Both the position numbers and the translations under genes were made by a program. Shown in pieces: positions 48,846-58,672 of a stretch of 64,000 nt of DNA. Where the stretch lies: positions 372,001 through 436,000 of the forward strand of contig JAJEHL010000049.1 in NCBI GenBank assembly GCA_022823725.1. Direction: 5' to 3'. Numbering within the stretch: the stretch's first letter is position 1; each line of letters begins with the position of its first letter. This DNA comes from Candidatus Latescibacterota bacterium (lineage in GTDB: Bacteria; Latescibacterota; UBA2968). The notes under the pieces are model-generated. The model was not told the DNA's origin. It was given only the letters and a program-made list of their open reading frames with translations, and did not search any database.

Positions 48846-49868
48846 ATGAGAGAGAGCGATACGCGCTGTTTTGCGGGGTTGGACATCGGTGGGACGAGTG
48901 TAAAATCCATTCTCGTCGATGCTTCTGGCAATTTATTGGGCGATATGGTGGAGGTGCCCAGTCGCGTCAAAGAAGGGTATGAGGCTACGTTTGTACAGCT
49001 TGAGGAAGCACTTAAGTTATTGACGGATCGCGTGGGGAGGCGTCAATCGGATATCGCGGGTATTGGGCTGGATGTGCCTGCGCCGAGTAGCAGTGGGGTG
49101 ATTCGGGTGCAGGCCAATCTGGGTGCGGATTGGGTGGGGACGAATATTCGCGGCGAGTTTTCCGCGCGTGCGGGTGTGCCCGTGTATATGACGAATGATG
49201 GCAATGCAGCGGCGGCTGGTGAATACGCGGCGCGTCCGGATTCCGATGCGGGCCTTCTGCTTATCGCACCGGGAACGGGTTTGGGGGGTGGGTTGGTTTT
49301 GTCAGGCGGGCAGATTTACGAGGGAGCAAATGGTCTCGCGCTGGAAGTGGGGCATGCTTCGGTTCCGTTTCGGGAGGTGGATGGGGAGTTGCCAGATTGT
49401 TCGTGTGGGCTGACGGGGTGTGCGGAGGCCTGGGTGTCGCTTATGGCATTGAGACGCAGGCTTGGGATTGAATTGGCGGGGGAGAAATGGAAGGATCACG
49501 CGCTGAATGCGTCTGATGCGTCGATTGAGGAAAAGGCGTATCAACTTCGCGATTACGCGGAAAAAGACGATCCGCTCGCGGTGGCGCTTTTTAAGGAGCA
49601 GGCATTTATTCTGGGTTATGCAATAGCGAATTGGGTGCGGTTATTCGATCCGGGGCTTGTGGTGATCGGTGGAGGGCTTTCAGAAGCGTCTTTTCGCGAT
49701 CAGTATATGGCATGGGTGATTGAAGGATTTGAGGATGGGTCGTGGCCGATCTATCTCGAAAATCCCTTTGATGCTCAGGCTGTGTCAACGCAATTTGAAT
49801 GGGCGCGCGGTGGCGATTCTGCCGCTGCACTGGGTATGGCTTTTGTCGCGAGTGATGTGTTTGGGTAG
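48846..49868 (+). CDS. ROK family protein (sugar kinase/regulator)
   Basis: FAGLDIGGTSVKSILVDASG; LLIAPGTGLGGGLVLSGGQIYEGANGLALEVGHASV; CSCGLTGCAEAWVS. Confidence 0.93.
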   Translation: MRESDTRCFAGLDIGGTSVKSILVDASGNLLGDMVEVPSRVKEGYEATFVQLEEALKLLTDRVGRRQSDIAGIGLDVPAPSSSGVIRVQANLGADWVGTNIRGEFSARAGVPVYMTNDGNAAAAGEYAARPDSDAGLLLIAPGTGLGGGLVLSGGQIYEGANGLALEVGHASVPFREVDGELPDCSCGLTGCAEAWVSLMALRRRLGIELAGEKWKDHALNASDASIEEKAYQLRDYAEKDDPLAVALFKEQAFILGYAIANWVRLFDPGLVVIGGGLSEASFRDQYMAWVIEGFEDGSWPIYLENPFDAQAVSTQFEWARGGDSAAALGMAFVASDVFG

Positions 49869-49911
49869 GTATAAAGAAGACGGTTGTACACCACATCAGA
49901 AAGGGTATTAT

Positions 49912-52578
49912 ATGTTTTTCAGGCGTTTTGGAAAAACTAAATATATGTTGATTTGCCACTTGCTGGCTATCGCTGTCGGCATGGCAATGGGGAAAGGTGA
50001 CGCGCAAGCCGCTAAAAATGCTGAGCAAGAGTTGGGAAGCGATGAACAAACGCTCTATGAACAACTCCACAACAGGCAGTTCCACCCTATGGTCAACAGT
50101 CTTCAGAACGACGTTTTAGATTCCTACAACTTGACCGCCCGCTTTCGCTCAAAAGGCGTTCACCTTTCTGCCACTGATGGCTCTATTGATCCGTTTGTGC
50201 AACAAGCCAAACTGACGGATTTGGACGGCGTAGTGACCCGATTGTCCGATACTCTGGGGTATTCAGTATCCGTAGATGGAAATATTGCTGTCGTGGGTGC
50301 TGATGGAGATGAGAACAACAGAGGCTCGGTGTATGTGTTCACGCATGATGGGGATGTGTGGACAGAAACGGCCAAGTTGGTCCCCACTGATGGCAAAGCC
50401 AATAACTTTTTCGGGCATACTGTGGATGTAGATGGAAACACCATCGTTGTGGGTAGCATCTACCAGGCGTATGTGTTCACGCATGATGGAGAGACCTGGA
50501 CAGAAACAGCCAGACTGTCCCTTGATATCAAACCAGATACCAATATTTGGACTGGTTTGGCATCTGTGTCTGTTTCAGATAGCACTATTGTTGTGAGTAC
50601 TTTTGGGGAGGACGATGATAGAGGCTCGGTGTATGTGTTTACGTATGATGGCGAGAAGTGGGCAGAAACGGTCGAGTTGGTCGCTTTCGATGGCGAAGCT
50701 CATGACCTCTTTGGTTATTCTGTCTCTGTGGATGGTCGCACCATTGTCGTGGGTGCTCAAGGGGATGATAGGCGCAGAGGCTCGGTGTATGTGTTTACGT
50801 ATGATGGTGAGAGGTGGGCAGAAACGGTCAAACTGGTCGCTTCCGATGGCGAAGCCTATGATCTCTTCGGGCAGTCTGTGTCCATTTCAGATGGCACCGT
50901 TGTCGTGGGTGCTCCAAGAGATGGCGACAAAGGCAGGGCCTCTGGTTCGGTATATGTGTTCACGTATGATGGCGGGATGTGGACAGAAACGGCCAAATTG
51001 ACTCCTAATGATGGTGAAGCCTATGATTATTTTGGGCATTCTATATCTGTGGATGGTCGCACCATTGCCGTGGGTACTGATAGGGATGGCGACAGCGGCA
51101 GGCTTTCTGGCTCTGCGTATGTGTTTACGTATGATGGTGGGGTGTGGGCAGAAACGATTAAGCTGACCGCTTCCGATGGCGAGGCCTATGACTTTTTGGG
51201 GCATTCTATATCTGTTTCAGAGGGTACCATTATTGTAGGTGCTTTTGGGGATGAGAATTATAGAGGGGCGGCGTATGTGTTTACGCAGGATGGTCAGATG
51301 TGGGGAGAAACGGCCAAGCTGATTGCCGCTGATAGTAATGGTTATTTTAGTAATGACTTCGGACATTCTTTGTTTGTGGATGGTCGCACCATTGTCGTGG
51401 GTGCTGATAGAGATAACGAAGGAAGAGGCTCTGCGTATGTGTTCACGTATGATGGCGAGACGTGGGTAGAAACGGCCACGCTGACGGCTTCCGATGGCGA
51501 GGCTCGTGACAATTTCGGGCATTCTATATCTGTGGATGATCGCACTATGGTAGTGAGTGCTCCAAGGGATGACGATGATAGAGGCTCTGCGTATGTGTTT
51601 ACGTATGATGGCGAGATGTGGACAGAAACGGCCAAGCTGACGGCTTCCGATGGCGAAGCCGATGACCATTTCGGGATTTCTGTATCTGTTTCAGGTAACA
51701 CCATTGTCGCAGGTGCTCAAGGGGATGATAGGCGGAGAGGTGCGGTGTATGTGTTTACGTATGATGGTGGGGTGTGGGCAGAAACGATCAAGTTGACGGC
51801 TTCCGATGGCGAGGCTCGTGACAGCTTTGGGAGGGCTGTTTCTATTTCAGGTAACACCATTGTCGCGGGTGCTCAAGGGGATGATAGGCGTAGAGGTGCG
51901 GTGTATGTATTCACGTATGATGGAGGGATGTGGACAGAAACGGCCAAGCTGACTGCCGCTGATGGTGAAGCCTATGACTTTTTTGGGCATTCTGTATCTG
52001 TGGATGGACGCACTGTTGTCGTGGGTACTGATAGGGACGCCGGCGTTGTCAGATTCTCTGGCTCTGCGTATGTGTTCACGTATGATGGTGAGATGTGGAC
52101 AGAAACGGCCAAGCTGATCGCAGCCGATGGCGAAGACCATGACCTTTTCGGGCATTCTGTGGATGTGTCTGGCCGCACCATTGTCATAGGTGCTTTTGGG
52201 GACTCCGACAATGGCGGGTTTTCTGGCTCTGCGTATGTGTTCACGTATGATGGTGAGATGTGGACAGAAACGGCCAAGCTAACCGCTGCCGATGGGATTG
52301 CCAATGACTTCTTCGGAGAGGCTGTGTCTGTGGATAGAGGCGTCGTAGTGGTTGGAGCACCCGGGGGCGACAATCGCATAGGCTCCGCGTATGTGTATCG
52401 CGTGCCACTGGTCGAGCGTGCGGATGTCGATGGCGATGGGGTTATTGGTATGTCAGATTTTCGTACATTTGCCGAGGCTTATGGAACGACTGATCTTCGG
52501 TTTGATTTTGATGAAGACGGAACAGTTGGTTTCTCTGATTTTCTGGTCTTTGTCAGCCTCTACAGTGAGTCTGCCTGA
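49912..52578 (+). CDS. Secreted FG-GAP-type tandem repeat protein with C-terminal dockerin-like double EF-hand
   Basis: About 14 repeats of xVSVDGxTIVVGAxxDxxxxGSxYVFTYDGxxWxETAKLxAxDGEAxDxFGH; end ADVDGDGVIGMSDFRTFAEAYG...DFDEDGTVGFSDFLVFVSLYS. Start taken at MFFRRFGK. Confidence 0.92.
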   Translation: MFFRRFGKTKYMLICHLLAIAVGMAMGKGDAQAAKNAEQELGSDEQTLYEQLHNRQFHPMVNSLQNDVLDSYNLTARFRSKGVHLSATDGSIDPFVQQAKLTDLDGVVTRLSDTLGYSVSVDGNIAVVGADGDENNRGSVYVFTHDGDVWTETAKLVPTDGKANNFFGHTVDVDGNTIVVGSIYQAYVFTHDGETWTETARLSLDIKPDTNIWTGLASVSVSDSTIVVSTFGEDDDRGSVYVFTYDGEKWAETVELVAFDGEAHDLFGYSVSVDGRTIVVGAQGDDRRRGSVYVFTYDGERWAETVKLVASDGEAYDLFGQSVSISDGTVVVGAPRDGDKGRASGSVYVFTYDGGMWTETAKLTPNDGEAYDYFGHSISVDGRTIAVGTDRDGDSGRLSGSAYVFTYDGGVWAETIKLTASDGEAYDFLGHSISVSEGTIIVGAFGDENYRGAAYVFTQDGQMWGETAKLIAADSNGYFSNDFGHSLFVDGRTIVVGADRDNEGRGSAYVFTYDGETWVETATLTASDGEARDNFGHSISVDDRTMVVSAPRDDDDRGSAYVFTYDGEMWTETAKLTASDGEADDHFGISVSVSGNTIVAGAQGDDRRRGAVYVFTYDGGVWAETIKLTASDGEARDSFGRAVSISGNTIVAGAQGDDRRRGAVYVFTYDGGMWTETAKLTAADGEAYDFFGHSVSVDGRTVVVGTDRDAGVVRFSGSAYVFTYDGEMWTETAKLIAADGEDHDLFGHSVDVSGRTIVIGAFGDSDNGGFSGSAYVFTYDGEMWTETAKLTAADGIANDFFGEAVSVDRGVVVVGAPGGDNRIGSAYVYRVPLVERADVDGDGVIGMSDFRTFAEAYGTTDLRFDFDEDGTVGFSDFLVFVSLYSESA
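50240..52410 (+). repeat. In-frame coding tandem repeat array, about 14 units of roughly 150-165 bp
   Basis: Recurring TATGTGTTTACGTATGATGGyGrGATGTGGACAGAAACGGCCAAGCTG at roughly one-blade spacing. Confidence 0.92.
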
Positions 52579-52592
52579 TGCAGGTAGTTCTT

Positions 52593-52627
52593 AAAAAGCC
52601 TCGTTGGCAGAACCAACGAGGCTTTTC
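52593..52627. terminator. Rho-independent terminator
   Basis: AAAAAGCCTCGTTGGcagaaCCAACGAGGCTTTT. Confidence 0.9.
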
Positions 52628-52659
52628 CCATGCATGCTTCAATACTAAAAGCTGATCGC

Positions 52660-53205
52660 TCAAAAGAAGAATTTGAGGCCCGCATAGATCCGGTCCATGT
52701 CGGTGATGCTGTTGTCAGTAAAGATGAAGTCGTGTTTGTAGTCGAGTCCGATACGCACCCTTTTGTGGAGGACGATGTCTATGCCAGCGCCGGGTGCCAG
52801 ACCAAAGTTGCGACTGCCTTCATTGGGCGCATATAGACCGGCGTTGAGTGAGACGTGGTACACAAAGGGGTCAAAGGCGTAGGCGAAACGCGAGCCGAGG
52901 CTGAAGATGGACATGTCGCGGTCGGAAAGATAATTATAGCCCGCCTGAATGCCGATCCACTGGTCCATTTCAACGCCGAGTTCAAGTCCGTAGAGAAAAC
53001 CCGTACGCGTTTTACTGGCGTCCGTCAGGTCAAAAAATCCAGAGCCAAAGGCTGTGTTGAGATAGACGCGATGGCTCGGGCCACCAAAAGGGTATCCCCC
53101 TTTGCCAAATTCGCTTTCTTCTGCCCCATCAGTTCGCCCCGTTTGCGCGCTGGCACTGCTCCCCAAAAGTAAGGCGATTGCGAGTGTGAATAACAGGTGT
53201 TTCAT
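52660..53205 (-). CDS. Outer-membrane beta-barrel protein
   Basis: Signal peptide MKHLLFTLAIALLLGSSASAQ; alternating-strand C-terminus ending RIYAGLKFFF (terminal aromatic). Confidence 0.8.
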   Translation of the reverse strand: MKHLLFTLAIALLLGSSASAQTGRTDGAEESEFGKGGYPFGGPSHRVYLNTAFGSGFFDLTDASKTRTGFLYGLELGVEMDQWIGIQAGYNYLSDRDMSIFSLGSRFAYAFDPFVYHVSLNAGLYAPNEGSRNFGLAPGAGIDIVLHKRVRIGLDYKHDFIFTDNSITDMDRIYAGLKFFF

Positions 53206-53339
53206 GGTTTTGCTCCTTTCTCGATCAGGATTAAAGGATGGAAGGATGTGCAGGATACCCAACCGCCCAACCCTTAATTTTTACTGCTCAATTCCCAATC
53301 CGTAATCCCCAACCTAATAATCTCAGGTCTCCAGCGCAA

Positions 53340-53927
53340 TTACAATCCTATGCTGCGCTTTTTGTAGGCTTTGCGGATTTCTTTTTCGTCTGTCCATATA
53401 ATTTCTGATGAGACCAGGTCCGTCAGTTGGAAGGTGGCTTTGTAGTAGATGAGTTTGTCTTTGCCAACTTCCTGTACATTCGCGCTGAGTGTGCCCGTGA
53501 GGATCAGGTCTGATCCGGTCTGTTTGCCCGGTGCTTTGGCCTGTGTGGGATCGACGTAGCCCGATTGTTGATATTCGTATTCTGTGGCGATGTCTTTGCG
53601 GTTGGTGACATCGACAAAGCGCACTTTGCCGCTCTGGATCAATGCGGTTTTGATTTTATCAGAGAGAGCTACCATGTCGATGTGTTCGGTGGTGCGATTG
53701 CGCATTTTGCCGAGCATGATGGCGGGTTCGGGCCTGTTCAATGGTGCTTTGAGGATTGAATCGACGACTTTTTTAGCGATGAGTTGCATGTCGTTTTCGT
53801 TAAAGCGGTCGTCGAGCAAGGCGATGGTTTTGGGGTCTTCATACGTCCCTTTTGTAAAGGCTCTGGGACCAGCGCATCCGGTCGTGAGACCGATCAGGGC
53901 GATTGCTGCATAGGTGATGAGTTTCAT
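53340..53927 (-). CDS. LpoB-like (penicillin-binding protein activator) lipoprotein
   Basis: Lipobox IGLTTGCAG; NENDMQLIAKKVVDSIL, IMLGKMRNRTTEHIDM, LILTGTLSANVQEV, YYKATFQLTDLVSSEIIWTDEKEIRK. Confidence 0.85.
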   Translation of the reverse strand: MKLITYAAIALIGLTTGCAGPRAFTKGTYEDPKTIALLDDRFNENDMQLIAKKVVDSILKAPLNRPEPAIMLGKMRNRTTEHIDMVALSDKIKTALIQSGKVRFVDVTNRKDIATEYEYQQSGYVDPTQAKAPGKQTGSDLILTGTLSANVQEVGKDKLIYYKATFQLTDLVSSEIIWTDEKEIRKAYKKRSIGL

Positions 53928-53953
53928 GGCTTAGCTCCTTAGTTGAGAGGTGA

Positions 53954-54026
53954 AAGTATCCGCAGATGAACGCAGATGAACGCAGAAAAAACGCGAGTAA
54001 TTTGAGCGTTTTACACAGATGAAAGG
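53954..54026. repeat. Intergenic decayed repeat element (copy B)
   Basis: tatccgcagatgaacgcagatgaacgcagaaaaaacgcgag...cacagatgaaagg. Confidence 0.5.
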
Positions 54027-54032
54027 TGTGTC

Positions 54033-54845
54033 TTATCGCCATTCGCATTCCATGCGCGTGTCAATCATGTGCCATTTATCTGGCAAAACTACATCCTGTT
54101 TGTAGCGAATGTAGGCGCGGCAGTCTTGAATGGGTGAACTGACCGGGTAGTCCATTTGATATGTTTGAACCCGCGAGAGGTCTATCGTCGGTATCTCGTC
54201 GATTTGATGGATGCCCGGGCGCGAGGATGTAAATATCCGAACGGTTTTGCTGCCGTGTGTTTTGAGTGGGATTGTTCCCGAGAAGGTGACGCGCCGAATT
54301 TTTCGCGGGAGCAACGGGTCTGTGGCGTCGATCAGGGTGTCTCTTTTCCACTGTCCGGCGAGCACGGTGTTTAAGTCCGCAGTGAAGACGCGCTGGATCT
54401 CTCCATCGGGAATGATGACGTAGAGAAAGCGATGGCGCGCTGTTTTGGAAACGCCGTCAAAGGTCAGGTAAATGGTGAGGTTGAGCGATTGGTTGGGCGC
54501 GAGCGCGTGTTTGGAGATGGCCTGTATCACGACGGACTCGATACCGTCTTTTTTGAGTGCGATCAGTCCTTCGGCAGATGCATCGCCCGCATATCGCCGC
54601 TCGGAAATCATCTGTGCGATTTGGTCGGGTTTAAAGTCACTTTGTACCAATTGCAACAGGTCCTCACGGGTGAAGGGGAGTTGATCTGTGCGTTCATAAA
54701 CCGCGGGTAGTTCTCCGCCGTCCCATTCGACGAGGTTGACGACGATGCCCCGCGTGGGCGGCAGGTCTGATTTTGTCGCGTTTGCCGTTGAAACCAGCAG
54801 GCTGAGAACGATGAACAACAGAAGGCTTCGGTTTGAAATTTTCAT
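54033..54845 (-). CDS. Secreted hypothetical protein between LpoB-like and COG3014-like genes
   Basis: Signal peptide MKISNRSLLLFIVLSLLVSTANA; same orientation and tight spacing with both neighbours. Confidence 0.7.
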   Translation of the reverse strand: MKISNRSLLLFIVLSLLVSTANATKSDLPPTRGIVVNLVEWDGGELPAVYERTDQLPFTREDLLQLVQSDFKPDQIAQMISERRYAGDASAEGLIALKKDGIESVVIQAISKHALAPNQSLNLTIYLTFDGVSKTARHRFLYVIIPDGEIQRVFTADLNTVLAGQWKRDTLIDATDPLLPRKIRRVTFSGTIPLKTHGSKTVRIFTSSRPGIHQIDEIPTIDLSRVQTYQMDYPVSSPIQDCRAYIRYKQDVVLPDKWHMIDTRMECEWR

Positions 54846-54864
54846 TGTGTTCCTCCTTGTGGAA

Positions 54865-56223
54865 TTATTGATAAACTCTGTGATTCAAGAACGTGCGTTG
54901 ACCGGGTTTGATTTCGATATTGGTAAATGTTTCGGTTTCGATAATGCGGCCGTTGGCGTCGAGTGCTTCGAGTGTGATGGTGTGGGTGCCTGGTGGCAGT
55001 TCGAGGCGGCCGATTTGAATATTGTGGGGCAAGGAGACCCAACTGCGCGTATCGGCGATTTCGGTTGAGATGTTGAACAGGTTGACGAAGAAACCGAGGA
55101 TTTCATTTTCATCTTTGGCCTCTCGGTGGGCTATGTATTTCACAAGCCCGCGTGCAATTGTTCTGATCATAATCCTCGGGTAGTGATCCTGGAGCGATGT
55201 TTTTGCTATCGCGGCGTAATTTTGGGCGATCTGTGTCTGAATGGTGCGGTTTCCTGCGCGTATGAGAATGCGCTTTGTGCGGGGGGCGATGGCTTCGTAC
55301 TTGGGGAGGACGACGCGCAACCAGTATTCGACGTCGCGAATGGGATATACGCGGTGGCGGCGGTATGAGATTTCGGTGGCGATAGAAGATACTTTGTCGC
55401 CTTTGCTGTGTTTGATGTCTTCTTCGTAAATGGGGAGATCAATTTCCTCTTGCACTTTGCGGGGGATAAAACCGATTTCAGTAAAGATCACGAGTTCGCC
55501 ATTGCCCACAGGCGGTACAAAGGGCAGGATGTTGAGCGAGGCAAAGCGCATGTCGGTGCCCTCACCGTTGAGAATGTCATCTACCTGTTTGAGGTCTTTG
55601 GCGATGGTTTGAGGTGGGGCAGTGTGGAACTTTTTTTCGTAGTATGAATAGGCGTCTTGGGCGTGTCGATAGGAGACGCGGGCGTCGTTGAATTCGCCGG
55701 TGGCTTCGTAGAACAGGCCGGTGATGTAGTGAATGAAGGCGTCGTTTTTGTAACTCGTCTGTCCATTGTGAATGGCGTATTGGTCGAGTTTCAAATTGGC
55801 TTTTCGACATTCGACAAGGGCGTCTTCAGGGAGGCCCAGATACCAGTAGTTCAACGCGCGATAGTAGTGGACGGCAACCATTTCAAAGCTATCGCCGCGG
55901 TAGTTGCGTATGGCGTCGTTGGTCAAAAATGCGGCGGTTTCTCGGGAAACCGAGCGGGTATAGAGTCGATCTGATAGCCGCTCGGCTTCTGCAAAATAGC
56001 GGTTAGATGTTTCGTAGTGGCCCTGGTAGTGGGTGAGGAGACCATTTTCAAGGAGATAGAGCAATTGGTTGCCTCTTTTTCTCGACTTTTTGATTTTTGC
56101 ACGGGCATCTTCGTAATTGCGCGCGCGCAAGCTCGTGCGAAAGTCACCCGAAAAGTGCGAATAGGTGGCACAGCCGTGTAACGAGATCGCTATCAGAAGC
56201 ACTATGTAGTAAATTGATTTCAC
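54865..56223 (-). CDS. COG3014-like TPR-containing lipoprotein
   Basis: Lipobox ISLHGCAT; YEDARAKIKKSRKRGNQLLYLLENGLLTHYQGHYETSNRYFAEAERLSDRLYTRS; VHYYRALNYWYLGLPEDALVECRKANLKL. Confidence 0.8.
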   Translation of the reverse strand: MKSIYYIVLLIAISLHGCATYSHFSGDFRTSLRARNYEDARAKIKKSRKRGNQLLYLLENGLLTHYQGHYETSNRYFAEAERLSDRLYTRSVSRETAAFLTNDAIRNYRGDSFEMVAVHYYRALNYWYLGLPEDALVECRKANLKLDQYAIHNGQTSYKNDAFIHYITGLFYEATGEFNDARVSYRHAQDAYSYYEKKFHTAPPQTIAKDLKQVDDILNGEGTDMRFASLNILPFVPPVGNGELVIFTEIGFIPRKVQEEIDLPIYEEDIKHSKGDKVSSIATEISYRRHRVYPIRDVEYWLRVVLPKYEAIAPRTKRILIRAGNRTIQTQIAQNYAAIAKTSLQDHYPRIMIRTIARGLVKYIAHREAKDENEILGFFVNLFNISTEIADTRSWVSLPHNIQIGRLELPPGTHTITLEALDANGRIIETETFTNIEIKPGQRTFLNHRVYQ

Positions 56224-56396
56224 CGCACTTTTCTCCGTTGAGGTTTTTGCGTGCGGTAAAAGTGTTCTGCAAATAGCGTGCCAATCGGGGTGAATTATTT
56301 TAAGTTATTTAATTACAATAAGATATGGAAATGGGGAAAAGGAGAGATATGTAGCGCAATGGCACAGGTGTGAATTTTTGCAACAGTTTGGAAGGC

Positions 56397-56455
56397 AATC
56401 CGCAGATGACGCAGATGAAAGGCGAGCGTGGATTAAACGGATTTAAGGGGCGTGC
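56397..56455. repeat. Intergenic decayed repeat element (copy C)
   Basis: aatccgcagatgacgcagatgaaagg...ggattaaacggattt. Confidence 0.45.
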
Positions 56456-56530
56456 GAATGAGATAGAACATAGGGGCGACCCGTTGTAAACCGCTCTTGG
56501 TCACCCAACCAGTCCCTTGTATTCTATCCA

Positions 56531-58672
56531 TCAGTGTCCATCGGTGGTTACAATTTTCAGTTGCTTAATCGTTGTTTCTACAGGTACAAGAGAGGCGGAT
56601 ATATCAGGGAGATTCTCTATTTGGACTGAAACGCGCTGGTCTTTTAGGAGGAAAAAAAAGGCGTCCATTTGAGCGAAGTGCTCTGTTGGGATGAATATTT
56701 GTTGTGTTAAGAGTGCCTGGTCCGCAAAGATTGAAACCCTGATACTCGCATGTTCGCGGAATGCGCTCAGGCGTTTTACTGTGATTCTCGTTTCGTATTC
56801 TCCAAAGGCAAAGCTTTGTGATCGCTCTGGTGTCGCAGGTTTTTTTGCTTGAAATGTGAACAGGTATTTTCCGGGTTTCAGGTCATAAGTCGGGGTTGTT
56901 ATGACGCCTTCGCGAAGTGTTGCGGTATTGCGGATGTTGATTTGTACGCCTGTGGGAGATAGCTTGCAGGTGTCAAATGCAATAGTGCCGGGGTGCAACG
57001 GTTCGTGCGGTATCTGATTTGCGATGATCAGCGAGGGACTTGTGGAAAATACATCGAGCATGGTTGCGGCATTTTGTTTGATGTAACCTTTTCCAATATT
57101 TTGTTCGATATAATTGTTCTCGATGTATTGCAGAATATGCTCGTCGGAGATTTTGTCGATGATTGCCTGTTTTGTCTGTATTTCCTCATTGTGATAAGTG
57201 TAAATTTGAGATACTTCGGCTGGCAAGACATAGTGTGTGCGGTCTCGATTTTGTTCCGCGCTCATTATTTCAATGGGTTGTATCGCATAGTCGTATTTTA
57301 ATCTGTCGAGGTCTTGTTCGTGAATACGCAGTTCTCTGGCAAAGACGATTTTTTGCACATCTTCCATCGCGTTGAGCGTATCTATGACTGCGCTTCTGGT
57401 ATCTCTGGTGTTGTGCAATACCCAGCCCGTTTGATAGGCGTCATAGGCGTGCGGTAGTAAAATGAGCGAGGCTGCGAGACATATAATCGGAATTGATTTT
57501 TTGAGCTTTGGATAAAAGTGTACCAATGCCACATGCAGATTGTGAAAAGCAACACCTGCAAAAACGGCGATAAATGGGTACACCTGTATAAAATTGCGGT
57601 GGAAATTGACGGTCATGTCGCTCATAAATAAAAGATAGATCACGGGAAATAATATGATCAGGAGCAATATCGGTCGGGAAATTGTCCCCGCCAGACCGAT
57701 TGCAAACAGGATGGTGCCGGTTAGTCCGATGTTCTGGTAAAATTCTCGTATTTGAAACGCAAAATAATCCCATCCAGGGCTGATTGTGGCGCCTGGGTGT
57801 CCCGTAGTTTTGTAGTATGTAATTTGATGTAAAATGTCTTTGATAAAAGTTGGGAAGTCGAGAATTGCATAGGGCATGATGAGGAAGAAAGTCACCGTGG
57901 GTAGGCAGGGGATCGCGAGCCAGTAAAATTTTTGGCGTGGAATTTTATCCCGATAGGACATCCAGGTCAGCGATGCAATGGGGAGCAAAATTGCGAGGCC
58001 CGAATTGTATTTTGTCGCTGTGGCAAATCCTACGCATATTAAGCTAAAGATGAAATAGATGATTTTTTTTTGGTCGATGAACAAAATGGAGAATAGGGCG
58101 GCAAGCGAGACAAATAGGGCGACTGGTGCGTCCATTGTTACAAAACCCGAATGAACTATGTGGATCGATAGAACAGATAAAAAAAGGGCCGATATGATGC
58201 CCGTCCATCTGTTGCATATCGTCTTGCTGATTAAATAGGTGATAAATACTGTTGCGGTACCCATTGTGGCAGTCAAAAGACGATTCCAAAAATAAAAGTT
58301 CGGATGAGATATCGTCCAGTGCCAGCCAGTATCGGCTGCAATGCGTATGTTTGCTAAGCTTGACAAATTGCCTGTGAATGAGAGATAAATACGGTATAAC
58401 TGATCAACTAACAGATTTAAATAAATCATCAGAGAACCGTACTTAAAAAAATGGGGGTTGTAATCCCCCGTTTTCATTATCTGAAGCGCGTTGCTGGCCG
58501 TAAGTGGTTCATCCCAAAAATACAAATAGGGCAAACCGATGTTTAATTGGAAATATCGAAAGATAAATGCAAAGAAGATGACGAGGAGGATGATAGATGT
58601 GAAATAGTGCTTCACTATCGCAGGGAGGATAACGGGAAAATTGGCTTTAACGGACGCGAGAAAATCACCCAT
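56531..58672 (-). CDS. Glycosyltransferase family 39-like multi-pass membrane protein
   Basis: YFWDEPLTASNALQIMKTGDYNPHFFKYGSLMIYLN (catalytic D/E loop-like) and many TM helices. Confidence 0.85.
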   Translation of the reverse strand: MGDFLASVKANFPVILPAIVKHYFTSIILLVIFFAFIFRYFQLNIGLPYLYFWDEPLTASNALQIMKTGDYNPHFFKYGSLMIYLNLLVDQLYRIYLSFTGNLSSLANIRIAADTGWHWTISHPNFYFWNRLLTATMGTATVFITYLISKTICNRWTGIISALFLSVLSIHIVHSGFVTMDAPVALFVSLAALFSILFIDQKKIIYFIFSLICVGFATATKYNSGLAILLPIASLTWMSYRDKIPRQKFYWLAIPCLPTVTFFLIMPYAILDFPTFIKDILHQITYYKTTGHPGATISPGWDYFAFQIREFYQNIGLTGTILFAIGLAGTISRPILLLIILFPVIYLLFMSDMTVNFHRNFIQVYPFIAVFAGVAFHNLHVALVHFYPKLKKSIPIICLAASLILLPHAYDAYQTGWVLHNTRDTRSAVIDTLNAMEDVQKIVFARELRIHEQDLDRLKYDYAIQPIEIMSAEQNRDRTHYVLPAEVSQIYTYHNEEIQTKQAIIDKISDEHILQYIENNYIEQNIGKGYIKQNAATMLDVFSTSPSLIIANQIPHEPLHPGTIAFDTCKLSPTGVQINIRNTATLREGVITTPTYDLKPGKYLFTFQAKKPATPERSQSFAFGEYETRITVKRLSAFREHASIRVSIFADQALLTQQIFIPTEHFAQMDAFFFLLKDQRVSVQIENLPDISASLVPVETTIKQLKIVTTDGH

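Noticed and set aside
50240-52410. Regular repeats considered as a CRISPR array
   Set aside because: Units are about 150-165 bp, in frame and coding for FG-GAP blades; no short repeat/spacer pattern. No CRISPR array seen elsewhere in the window.
53270-53340. Low-complexity text ...cccaaccgcccaacccttaattttt...caattcccaatccgtaatccccaacc considered as a repeat element
   Set aside because: Short, imperfect CCCAA-type runs; only one copy noticed, insufficient support.
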